A program made the position numbers and the translations under genes. Shown one piece after another: positions 1 to 5,595 of a stretch of DNA of 35,335 nt. The DNA comes from Deltaproteobacteria bacterium (GTDB lineage: Bacteria > Desulfobacterota > BSN033 > WVXP01): the NCBI GenBank assembly GCA_019308905.1, contig JAFDHF010000044.1, positions 1-35,335 of the forward strand, written 5' to 3'. The notes under the pieces were generated by a model. It was not told the origin of the DNA and ran no database searches. It was given only the letters and a program-made list of their open reading frames with translations. Numbering within the stretch: the first letter of the stretch is position 1; every line of letters begins with the position of its first letter.

Positions 1-504
1 CTCAAGCGAGTTTGTAAATTCCTTTTCAAGGGACGTGGCTAGAGCCTGCAAAGCCTTCATGCCGAGTTCGATATCATTGACCTCAACAGCCGCCCTTACG
101 GCGGAAGTACCCCTCTTGACGTCAACGTTCCATTTGATCCTCGTGTCAGGCGGCCACCCCGAGAGAGCACGCACCTGGGAGTCATAGGATCCCTGTTCAA
201 TCTTAGCCTTCACATTCTCCGCCGTATCGATATAATAGATTTTGCCTGTAGGGCGCGTGTTCCCCGGCTCAAACACGTCCGAACCGAACCTTCCGGGCTC
301 AATGACCATGCTCACCTCCCAAACGGGTGGAAGCAGGAAGCTGAGGACAAGGGCCGCCACTGCTGAGACAAATGTTACCCCGATAATCCAGAACTTGTAC
401 TTCCAGAGCACCTGGAGATAATCGATCAGTTCCACTTCGTCATCATATGCCCGTTGGGTGTGAACAGGAATCTGCTTGCCGCCTCCTTCATCATTTGTAT
501 GCAT
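1..504 (-). CDS. Wzz-family polysaccharide chain-length protein, N-terminal part
   Basis: This open frame has 168 codons and no stop before the window edge, so only the N-terminal part is present. It starts at an ATG (504) preceded by GGAAGAGAG. A short acidic stretch (EVELIDYLQVLWKYK, about residues 24-38) runs into a hydrophobic helix at about 39-60, then a periplasmic-looking beta-rich segment. That arrangement is typical of Wzz/GNVR proteins, which sit in the inner membrane and set O-antigen or exopolysaccharide chain length. It is the last gene of the minus-strand run headed by the NusG-like gene at 4947, which fits a polysaccharide operon. The family call rests on the N-terminal domain only; whether a tyrosine-kinase domain follows cannot be seen. 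Confidence 0.82.
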   Translation of the reverse strand, partial: MHTNDEGGGKQIPVHTQRAYDDEVELIDYLQVLWKYKFWIIGVTFVSAVAALVLSFLLPPVWEVSMVIEPGRFGSDVFEPGNTRPTGKIYYIDTAENVKAKIEQGSYDSQVRALSGWPPDTRIKWNVDVKRGTSAVRAAVEVNDIELGMKALQALATSLEKEFTNSLE

Positions 505-524
505 CGGTCAGCTCTCTTCCATGG

Positions 525-712
525 TTTCGTCTATCTCGTCTATCTGGTCTGTTCCGTCTGTTTCGTCTGTTTCGTGTGTCTCGTTCATCTGGTCTATCTG
601 GTCTATTTCGTCGGGAAACCGAAAACACCGTCTGTTTGGTCTGTCTGGTCTATCTGGTCTGTTTGGTCTGTCTCGTCTATTTCGTTCATCTCGTCTGGCT
701 AGTCGGTTCGCC
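525..712 (-). repeat. 9-bp degenerate tandem repeat island A
   Basis: About 20 units of the consensus TCTRTYTSG (read on +) lie between the HEPN gene end and the Wzz start. The array is broken near 611-628 by a GGGAAACC-containing segment that recurs in island F. On the minus strand the 9-mer reads as in-frame tripeptides such as T-D-Q or T-D-E. No hairpin or fixed spacer is evident. It ends about 20 bp from the Wzz start codon. Confidence 0.85.
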
Positions 713-723
713 AGGCTTGGAAC

Positions 724-1101
724 TCACTCGATCAGCTTTCTGGCAATATCCACCACGTAGTTGGCACCTTCCATTGCTTCCCTGGCATCATCGATCGTGT
801 ATTCTTCCGTGGGCACGAAATCAATATCACCGTAAAAGGAAAGTTCCCTCTCCTTTCTGAGCCTCTTGGAGATCTTGGCTATCCGATCCAGCTTCTCTGC
901 TATGTCTGCACGATACTTGTCTTTGTGCTCAAGGAGGAGACCGCCGACATCATGAAACTTGGGTGGCTCAATCCCAACGGCTCTCAGCATCCCCTTTGTA
1001 GCCAACCCCACGATTTCCTGCGCCTCCCTGACAACGTCGGAATACGCACCCTTTTTCAGGAGGATATCCAGGATCTCCAGCCTATCGGTAGCCTTCTTCA
1101 T
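724..1101 (-). CDS. HEPN-domain protein (MNT partner)
   Basis: This 125-residue all-helical protein is of the HEPN superfamily, whose members are typically the toxin or partner of a minimal nucleotidyltransferase. The segment REAQEIVGLATKGMLRAVG and the later RKERELSFYGD stretch are HEPN-like. I see no canonical RX4-6H RNase motif, so it may be a non-catalytic or divergent partner. An ATG at 1101 with AGGAG four bases upstream is the better start. A GTG at 1131 overlapping the MNT stop (GTGA) is the alternative and adds 10 residues. It lies directly downstream of the MNT gene and is translationally coupled to it. Confidence 0.78.
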   Translation of the reverse strand: MKKATDRLEILDILLKKGAYSDVVREAQEIVGLATKGMLRAVGIEPPKFHDVGGLLLEHKDKYRADIAEKLDRIAKISKRLRKERELSFYGDIDFVPTEEYTIDDAREAMEGANYVVDIARKLIE

Positions 1102-1127
1102 ATAACTCCTGGAAAGCGACGTATTCT

Positions 1128-1625
1128 TCACAACTCGAAAACCTCACCGGGCCGGATGTCCGGCTTGAGAACCCAATACCATGCACTTCCCTTCCACACC
1201 CTCTTGGCACCGAGTTCCCTTAACCGATTTCTCAGCCTCTCCATAGCGCCCAGGAAAAAATCCCCTTCGTCGAAAAGGATTTTCGCGTCTTCGACCATGT
1301 CGATAAGAAGTGGACTCCCTTTTTCGATCTCCTCCGGACTCTTGATAACCGCAGAGATGTAGGTGTTTATGCCCTCCTTTTGGAGGGATTTCAAGAAGGG
1401 TTCAACCTTGTCTTCTACGGATTCAAATTCCCTTATTCTCTTTATCCTGCCGGTTGGAAGCCCTCTTGCGATTATCAATATGTCAATGTCAGAGTCGAAA
1501 CTCTGTGTAGCTCTGGCGACCGAGCCAAATACAACGACGGAGACCAGCCTCTCTCCATAGAAAGATCTTATTCCCGCCAGAAGCTTGGCTTCTATTTCAG
1601 CAAATCTTTCCTTCAACATTCGCAC
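1128..1625 (-). CDS. MNT-type nucleotidyltransferase
   Basis: This is a minimal nucleotidyltransferase of the pol-beta superfamily. The signature VVVFGSVARATQSFDSDIDIL carries the GS...DxD catalytic arrangement at about residues 30-50. Known MNT proteins of MNT/HEPN pairs transfer AMP to, and so neutralise, the HEPN partner; that role is inferred here from the adjacent HEPN gene. At 165 residues it is longer than the barest MNTs, with a C-terminal extension ending KPDIRPGEVFEL. Starts at GTG 1625 and ATG 1619 are both possible and neither has a strong ribosome site, because the 9-bp repeat lies immediately upstream. A decayed copy of its 3' end occurs at 3822-3955. Confidence 0.85.
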   Translation of the reverse strand: MRMLKERFAEIEAKLLAGIRSFYGERLVSVVVFGSVARATQSFDSDIDILIIARGLPTGRIKRIREFESVEDKVEPFLKSLQKEGINTYISAVIKSPEEIEKGSPLLIDMVEDAKILFDEGDFFLGAMERLRNRLRELGAKRVWKGSAWYWVLKPDIRPGEVFEL

Positions 1626-1626
1626 A

Positions 1627-1722
1627 TCTCGTCTGTCTGGTCGATTTCGTCTATTTCGTCTGTTTGGTCTGTTTCGTGGGTCTAGCCAATTTCGTCGGGC
1701 TGGTCTGTTTGGTCTGTTTCCT
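1627..1722 (-). repeat. 9-bp degenerate tandem repeat island B
   Basis: Repeats of the TCTRTYTSG unit lie between the RelE stop and the MNT start. The MNT start codons fall at the very edge of the array. Positions 1666-1714 are identical over 49 bp to 2315-2363 in island C, including the irregular GGGTCTAGCCAA interruption, so the two islands share recent ancestry. Confidence 0.85.
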
Positions 1723-1784
1723 TATCACTTTTCTAAGAAGGTAGGCTTTGATTTCTCCAAATCCGTCAGCGACACGCGTTCCTC

Positions 1785-2042
1785 TCACCCTTTCTTGTAA
1801 ATGTCTCGTCTGTGCCCTACCCTCAAAACCACAATCTCATTGCCTTCGAGATCAAAGATAACTCGATAGTCTCCAATTCTGAATCGATATGTTCCAAGCC
1901 CATAATCTGTAAGCCGTTGCGCATATTTTGAGGGATCTTCTTCATACCGGAGAAGAGTCTTCCCTATGCGTCTTTTGGTCTTTGCATCAAGCCGCTCAAT
2001 GTCCTTGATTGCCCTGTGAGTATAAACAAGCCTGTACTTCAC
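1785..2042 (-). CDS. RelE/ParE-superfamily toxin
   Basis: This 85-residue protein has the RelE fold signature: an N-terminal YRLVYTHRAIKDIERLD strand-helix, then GTYRFRIGDYRVIF and a basic end (VGHRRDIYKK). The conserved arginines of the YRxRxGDYR segment and the C-terminal basic residues match ribosome-dependent mRNA interferases of the RelE group. The GTG start overlaps the stop of the antitoxin gene as GTGA, so translation is coupled. It forms a standard type II module with the upstream RelB-like gene. Toxicity is inferred. Confidence 0.88.
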   Translation of the reverse strand: MKYRLVYTHRAIKDIERLDAKTKRRIGKTLLRYEEDPSKYAQRLTDYGLGTYRFRIGDYRVIFDLEGNEIVVLRVGHRRDIYKKG

Positions 2043-2239
2043 CGACCAAAGACCTCTTCATGGGCCTTCACCCTGCCGGCCTTGTAATCGGACCTAGCTT
2101 CTTTGATGCTTCTCAGATACTCAGGAGAAGCAGAAGCAAGAAGGTCCTCCAAAAAGGCCTCTCTTTCCTTTTTTTTCATCTTCTTTACAGCCTCGATAAT
2201 CTCTTCAGGTTTGACTTCCATCTTTATAGCCTTTGGCAT
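2039..2239 (-). CDS. RelB-like antitoxin
   Basis: This is a 66-residue, highly charged protein with a lysine-rich helical N-terminal half (EEIIEAVKKMKKKEREAFLEDLLASASPE) and a C-terminal tail that would wrap the toxin. The ATG has a good site (GGAGG six bases upstream). It lies immediately before, and overlaps by 4 bp, the RelE toxin gene, in the usual antitoxin-first order. Antitoxins of this kind usually repress their own operon; no clear operator is visible because the 9-bp repeat begins about 20 bp upstream. The call rests mainly on context and size. Confidence 0.75.
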   Translation of the reverse strand: MPKAIKMEVKPEEIIEAVKKMKKKEREAFLEDLLASASPEYLRSIKEARSDYKAGRVKAHEEVFGR

Positions 2240-2257
2240 TTCTTTGCCTCCGAGAAA

Positions 2258-2428
2258 TCTGGTTAGTCTGGGTCATTTGGTTGATTTCATCTATCTCGTC
2301 TGTTTCGTCAATCTGGTCTGTTTCGTGGGTCTAGCCAATTTCGTCGGGCTGGTCTGTTTGGTCCATTTAGTCTGTTTCGTTGACCCGGTCAATCTCGTCT
2401 GTTTCGTCTACCTAGTCTTTCTCGTCGA
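2258..2428 (-). repeat. 9-bp degenerate tandem repeat island C
   Basis: This is one of the two longest islands, about 19 units, between the MNT stop at 2412 and the RelB start at 2239. It overlaps the last codons of the MNT frame. It shares 49 bp exactly with island B (2315-2363) and 28 bp exactly with island D (2371-2398 versus 3183-3210). It therefore looks like a composite of the other two. Confidence 0.85.
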
Positions 2429-2771
2429 GGGGGAACAAGACCACTCCGTCTGCCACCATTCGGTCGATAAGGGACTTCTGCCTCTCGTATTCATCCTCTG
2501 TATGCACATGGGGCTCAAGGAGCGGTATGTCCAGGGTCTTTTTTACCGTCGCAAAGGCATCCTCTCTCTCTTCGCCCCTATAGACAACGAGCAAGTCCAC
2601 ATCGCTGGCCACTGTGTACTTCCCACGAGCATAGGAGCCGAACAAAACCACCAACCGAAGAGGCAGCCTTTCTTCAAGCTTTTCCATCTTTTCCCTTAAT
2701 TTCCGGACCAGCCCTTCTCTATCAAATCTTGGATAGAAGATCCGAACAGAAGGTGATGATTCTTTCCGCAT
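2412..2771 (-). CDS. MNT-type nucleotidyltransferase
   Basis: This is a 119-residue minimal nucleotidyltransferase with the motif LVVLFGSYARGKYTVASDVDLLV (about residues 40-62), containing GS and DxD. It follows the HEPN gene, overlapping it by 50 bp, so gene order is reversed relative to the pair at 724-1625. The ATG at 2771 lacks a close ribosome site, in line with coupling to the HEPN gene. The last codons (PLDEKD) run into the 9-bp repeat, so the original C-terminus may have been altered. Its likely role is antitoxin, AMP-transferring to the HEPN protein. Confidence 0.85.
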   Translation of the reverse strand: MRKESSPSVRIFYPRFDREGLVRKLREKMEKLEERLPLRLVVLFGSYARGKYTVASDVDLLVVYRGEEREDAFATVKKTLDIPLLEPHVHTEDEYERQKSLIDRMVADGVVLFPLDEKD

Positions 2772-3114
2772 GTTCTACCAGCCTGGTTGCCTCCTGTTTT
2801 GTGTATCGGCTTCTGGGAGACCCGGATGGATGGGCGTTTGGATATCTGGTAGGAATGTAGGCCTTATCCAGCTCCAGCGCGCCATCCGAGAGTCCTTCTG
2901 GAATGTCATGTTTTTTGGCGAGTTCCTTCAGCAGGTCCGCCACCGAATGTCCCCAGGCTTCTGCGCCCATCCTCTGAAAAACCGCCTTTAGGGCTTTCTC
3001 CGCTCCTTGCTGTGCCGAGAAACAAGCCCAATTGTAGAAACCAGTCCGCACATCGCTTCTGGCATGCTCCAAATCGCCCTGCGCTTCATCCAGCCAATCT
3101 TTGCTCCGTTCCAT
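2722..3114 (-). CDS. HEPN-domain protein with RX4H motif
   Basis: This 130-residue HEPN protein has the typical first helix pair (WLDEAQGDLEHARSD, then NWACFSAQQGAEKALKAVF) and an R-YPNA-H sequence near residues 94-99. The latter matches the RX4-6H active-site motif of HEPN RNases. It is likely the toxic RNase of a HEPN/MNT pair with the overlapping downstream gene. The ATG at 3114 directly abuts repeat island D, with no clear Shine-Dalgarno sequence; GGCGAG in the last repeat units is the nearest purine run. Confidence 0.85.
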   Translation of the reverse strand: MERSKDWLDEAQGDLEHARSDVRTGFYNWACFSAQQGAEKALKAVFQRMGAEAWGHSVADLLKELAKKHDIPEGLSDGALELDKAYIPTRYPNAHPSGSPRSRYTKQEATRLVEHAERIITFCSDLLSKI

Positions 3115-3211
3115 CTTGGTTTGTCTCGCCGGTTTCGTCGGGCTCGTCTATTTCGTCTGTTTGGTCTGTCTGGTCCATTTGGTCTGTTTCGTTGACCCGG
3201 TCAATCTCGTT
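3115..3211 (-). repeat. 9-bp degenerate tandem repeat island D
   Basis: Units of TCTRTYTSG fill the gap between the HEPN start at 3114 and the broken HepT frame. The HepT reading frame continues into the array and gains a tail of acidic T-D-Q/T-D-E triplets. Positions 3183-3210 are identical to 2371-2398 in island C. Confidence 0.85.
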
Positions 3212-3354
3212 GTATTCACTCACGCCTTTCCCAAATCCCTTGGCGAGGATATGTCTGCCGACATCGAACAAGGCCTCCAACGACCTCCTCAAACACGATT
3301 CTGCAGCCCATATGTTCCTGCTATCCTTGGTATACGCGTAGCAGGCGGGGTTGA
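3211..3354 (-). pseudogene. Truncated HepT-like (DUF86) HEPN gene
   Basis: Read on the minus strand, this stretch encodes EFIVNPACYAYTKDSRN followed by CLRRSLEALFDVGRHILAKG and GVSEYNE, then enters the 9-bp repeat. The recognisable part matches the N-terminal third of HepT/DUF86 toxins, which pair with MntA nucleotidyltransferases like the one just upstream. No ATG, GTG or TTG start is found at the expected position; the first is a TTG at 3292. The RX4-6H catalytic half is gone. The toxin therefore looks inactivated by truncation at the repeat. The family call is by eye. Confidence 0.6.
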
Positions 3355-3786
3355 CTATGAACTCACCTCGAAGATGAGATTCAGTCTCTCTCTTTCAAGA
3401 GGAGCCAAATCCCCGGCCCGCCTCAACACGTAGAGCTCGTATTCATCGGCCAGGTAGTCATCTTCACAGAACAGCCTGTCTCCCCTGATGACATTCGCCG
3501 CTACGAATGGATCTGCCTCCCCGAGAACAACCAGATCAACCCTTCCTACCTCAAGAAGATCCTCAAGCTCTATCATCATCTGGGCCTTTTCTCTGACGGT
3601 TAGGCAAGTGCCTCTACATGTCTTAATGCCGATATCCGCATCAGAAGAGACAGTGGCTCGCTTCTTTCTCTTCCCGGCAATGTATCCCTTGATTTCCCCG
3701 GCGCGGCTGCCAAATGCATACATAATCTCCACGTGATACCTTCGGCAGATTCTTCGAAGCCGGTCCTTGATCTCAGAGGAGTTCAT
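3355..3786 (-). CDS. MntA-like nucleotidyltransferase
   Basis: This 143-residue nucleotidyltransferase has YAFGSRAGEI at about residues 22-31 and SSDADIGI at about 47-54. The GS and DxD elements are separated by a basic insertion (IKGYIAGKRKKRAT) longer than in the other two MNTs here. The later VDLVVLGEADPFVAANVIRGDRLFCED stretch is typical of MntA proteins that pair with HepT. Its HepT partner downstream is truncated, so this may be an orphan antitoxin. The ATG at 3786 lies at the edge of repeat island E with no ribosome site. A GTG at 3840 would add residues encoded by the repeat and by the MNT/HEPN remnant and is disfavoured. Confidence 0.82.
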   Translation of the reverse strand: MNSSEIKDRLRRICRRYHVEIMYAFGSRAGEIKGYIAGKRKKRATVSSDADIGIKTCRGTCLTVREKAQMMIELEDLLEVGRVDLVVLGEADPFVAANVIRGDRLFCEDDYLADEYELYVLRRAGDLAPLERERLNLIFEVSS

Positions 3787-3822
3787 CTGTCTGGTCTGTT
3801 TCGTCGGGCCGGGCTGTTTGGA
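3786..3822 (-). repeat. 9-bp degenerate tandem repeat island E
   Basis: This short array (about four units of the same consensus) lies between the MntA start codon and the decayed MNT/HEPN copy. The junction with the remnant is abrupt, just after the codons matching the first residues of the 724-1131 HEPN frame. Confidence 0.75.
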
Positions 3823-3955
3823 GGGTGACGTGTCTTTCACAACTCGAAAACCTCACCGGGCCGGATGTCCGGCTTTAGAACACAGTACCATACACTCCCC
3901 CTACATGCCTCTTGGCACCGAGTTCCCCCGAGCCGATTTCTCGGCCTTTCCACGA
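3822..3955 (-). pseudogene. Decayed duplicate of MNT 3' end and HEPN 5' end
   Basis: This segment matches 1108-1243 at roughly four of five positions by eye, best at 3837-3880. It encodes the same C-terminus (VLKPDIRPGEVFEL, stop) followed by GTG AAA GAC ACG, equivalent to the GTG start of the HEPN frame at 1131. Further upstream in the gene there is an apparent frameshift and the similarity fades before the MNT catalytic motif. It is therefore a dead fragment of a duplicated MNT-HEPN pair, cut on one side at repeat island E. Confidence 0.8.
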
Positions 3956-3965
3956 CACCGAGGTA

Positions 3966-4277
3966 TCACTGATCTGTCCCTTCCCTGGCGTCATAATCCT
4001 CCACGGTGATCCGCTGCCTGTTCTTCCCCCAGGTCTTGGGACCGATGCCCTTGACCTTCATGATATCTTCAGGGGATTGAAACGGCCCGTGTTCTTCCCG
4101 GTACTGGACAATCCTCGCAGCCAGTATAGGCCCTATGCCTCTCAGCTCGATGAGTTGATCTATCGATGCCCGATTGATATTGATCTTCTGCGTCTCCTGG
4201 GCCACCGTCACCAGACCCAGTGTCATACCGGCGGCGATTATCACGCATGCCGCAAGTGATTGCTTCCACCGTTTCAT
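3966..4277 (-). CDS. ComEA-like helix-hairpin-helix protein
   Basis: This 103-residue protein begins with a signal peptide or membrane anchor (basic start, hydrophobic core at about residues 8-25). It then has the ComEA core ININRASIDQLIELRGIGPILAARIVQYREEHG and a second hairpin VKGIGPKTWGKN. Such tandem HhH units bind DNA without sequence specificity in the periplasm or cell surface; ComEA takes up DNA in competent bacteria. Stand-alone short versions like this are common and of uncertain role. It sits second in the minus-strand run after the NusG-like gene. The ATG at 4277 is the only sensible start. Confidence 0.85.
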   Translation of the reverse strand: MKRWKQSLAACVIIAAGMTLGLVTVAQETQKININRASIDQLIELRGIGPILAARIVQYREEHGPFQSPEDIMKVKGIGPKTWGKNRQRITVEDYDAREGTDQ

Positions 4278-4302
4278 TTCACTCTACTTCGTATTCGGCC
4301 GG

Positions 4303-4372
4303 ACTCGTCGATCTGGTCTGTTCCGTCTTTCTCGTCGATTTCGTCCATCCAGTCTGTTTCGCCGGGAAACCT
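4303..4372 (-). repeat. 9-bp degenerate tandem repeat island F
   Basis: Units of the same TCTRTYTSG repeat lie between the NusG-like gene and the ComEA-like gene, ending in a CCGGGAAACCTCAAACCGCC segment that resembles the interruption in island A. It is the outermost island; none was seen beyond the NusG-like gene. Confidence 0.78.
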
Positions 4373-4428
4373 CAAACCGCCGGGATCGTTGAGATCGTGT
4401 GGGGAGACTTCGGCGTCTTGCCTACTAC

Positions 4429-4947
4429 CTAAACCGGCTCGATGTCTGCCTGGTCTATTGCAACAGAGACCGACCTGTGGAGGAGATCTATCGAGACCAC
4501 AAGCCGCCCGTCACCCTTTTCCGAGAGAAACACCCCTTCCACACCCTCCAGCGGCCCTGATACCACTCTTACGATCCGGCCCCTTTTCAGATACCTGTGG
4601 GCCTGGACCAGGCTCTTGCTTTCGACGATCCTTTGGATGGAGTGGATCTGGCTTTCCGGGATGGCGGCAGGAGTGCCGTTGTCACCCAGTATCCTTATGA
4701 CGCCGTTGGTCTTGATGACCTTCAGGCGGCTCTCTCCTCTCAGGTCCTGGTTGACAAAGAGGTATCCGGGAAAAAGAGGGACCAGGATCCTCTTCTTCCT
4801 GTCTTTTCGCCGGCTCCATCTCTCTATCTCCGGCAGGAAGACCCTGATACCCTCCCGTGCCAGGCGGGTGTTCACCTTCCGCTCGTGCCTGGGCTTCGTA
4901 TGGATAGCATACCAGGGCCGCTCTATGCCCGCTTGAGATCCGTCCAT
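4429..4947 (-). CDS. NusG-like transcription antiterminator (RfaH/UpxY type)
   Basis: This is a 172-residue NusG paralogue. The N-terminal NGN domain (WYAIHTKPRHERKVNTRLAREG, then FPGYLFVN at about 59-66) binds RNA polymerase in this family. A C-terminal KOW motif (GRIVRVVSGPLEGVEGVF, about 123-140) follows. Paralogues of this type (RfaH, UpxY, LoaP) load at the start of long polysaccharide or antibiotic operons and suppress termination. It is the first gene of the minus-strand run that ends with the Wzz gene, which fits that role. It is not the housekeeping NusG: no secE, rplK or rplA is nearby. Confidence 0.85.
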   Translation of the reverse strand: MDGSQAGIERPWYAIHTKPRHERKVNTRLAREGIRVFLPEIERWSRRKDRKKRILVPLFPGYLFVNQDLRGESRLKVIKTNGVIRILGDNGTPAAIPESQIHSIQRIVESKSLVQAHRYLKRGRIVRVVSGPLEGVEGVFLSEKGDGRLVVSIDLLHRSVSVAIDQADIEPV

Positions 4948-5050
4948 CTCTGGCCTCTCACCACGGATGAGGTGTTTCCTTCCAGTTGCAGTCGCGAGGG
5001 GGTGAAGTCTGCGGCCAGGGAGATTGACGACACGCTGCGTCTGCAGAGAG

Positions 5051-5088
5051 AAAAAAGATCAGAACCCGCGCAAAGCTCCGCTTTTCTG
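5051..5088 (-). terminator. Possible attenuator in the leader of the NusG-like gene
   Basis: On the minus strand CAGAA (5088-5084) pairs with TTCTG (5064-5060), with an inner AAGC-GGA-GCTT hairpin, followed by ATC and six T. The stem is short and imperfect. It overlaps the stop codon of the 62-codon frame, about 110 bp before the NusG-like start. Confidence 0.35.
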
Positions 5089-5247
5089 AGTTACACGGTC
5101 GGCAAATCGTAACTCTTCGATATTTGGCTTATATCCGGTGTTCACAAGAAGAGACAAAGCCTCAAATCTCTTTTCTCGGAACCATGGCGGGATCGGCTGG
5201 TATTCCCCCCTTGTGAAAAAACGTCGGCCAATATCAACCAGACTCAC
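5059..5247 (-). CDS. Small hypothetical protein or leader ORF
   Basis: This 62-codon frame (GTG start at 5247, AGGAG just two bases upstream) encodes a polar, aromatic-rich protein containing YQPIPPWFREKRFEAL and PNIEELRFADRV. I do not recognise it. It lies between a probable promoter and the NusG-like gene, and its last codons form part of a hairpin. It could be a leader peptide, a genuine small protein, or the remnant of a longer gene. The -10 box ends only 5 bp before the start codon, so a transcript from that promoter would be nearly leaderless. Confidence 0.35.
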   Translation of the reverse strand: MSLVDIGRRFFTRGEYQPIPPWFREKRFEALSLLVNTGYKPNIEELRFADRVTQKSGALRGF

Positions 5248-5252
5248 TACTC

Positions 5253-5281
5253 CTAATATTACAATCGGTTTTGGTTGTCAA
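5253..5281 (-). promoter_or_regulatory. Sigma-70-type promoter of the polysaccharide/TA run
   Basis: On the minus strand a perfect TTGACA (5281-5276) is followed by a 17-bp spacer and TATTAG (5258-5253), matching TATAAT at four of six positions. It points at the small frame and the NusG-like gene. Confidence 0.5.
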
Positions 5282-5595
5282 CAACGAATAATGTCCGAGG
5301 ATTCCCCACCCACCAACGCCGGAGGGGCTTCGCGTGAGCTTGGGGGCGAAGGGATGAGGATTTTCTTCCGCCCAAAAAGACAGGAGGCCGCACTCTTGGC
5401 AACTCCCGAAAATAGATTCTTCATCGAAAAATCAGGGGACTCCAACGAACGGTGTTGATTTTTTCGTTCAGGGGCTGGTATTCTGGTTCTGAAATGCCGC
5501 TCTTCCCGGGGTCCGGCTCGGCTTTTCCCCGCAGATCTCGCAGGCAGGGACGATCCCGAAGCACGATCCCGGTGGTCCCGATTCCGGAGGCGACC

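Larger units (their letters stand above)
4948..5595. other. Long regulatory gap between divergent NusG-like and KptA-like genes
   Basis: About 650 bp hold no convincing full-size gene. On the minus strand I see a promoter with a consensus -35 (5253-5281), a 62-codon open frame (5059-5247) and a hairpin with a U-run (5051-5088), all upstream of the NusG-like gene. The plus-strand frame running from 5452 into the KptA-like gene has low-complexity composition before 5596 and is probably not translated there. Confidence 0.5.

Noticed and set aside
525-712. CRISPR array
   Set aside because: The repeat is a contiguous degenerate 9-mer with no unique spacers of constant length and no cas gene in the window.
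447-860. Plus-strand frames rich in Leu-Phe-Arg-Ser-Val triplets (here and at 1585-1800, 2103-2699, 3012-3433)
   Set aside because: They are translations of the 9-bp repeat and of antisense to real minus-strand genes; they lack ribosome sites and resemble no protein family.
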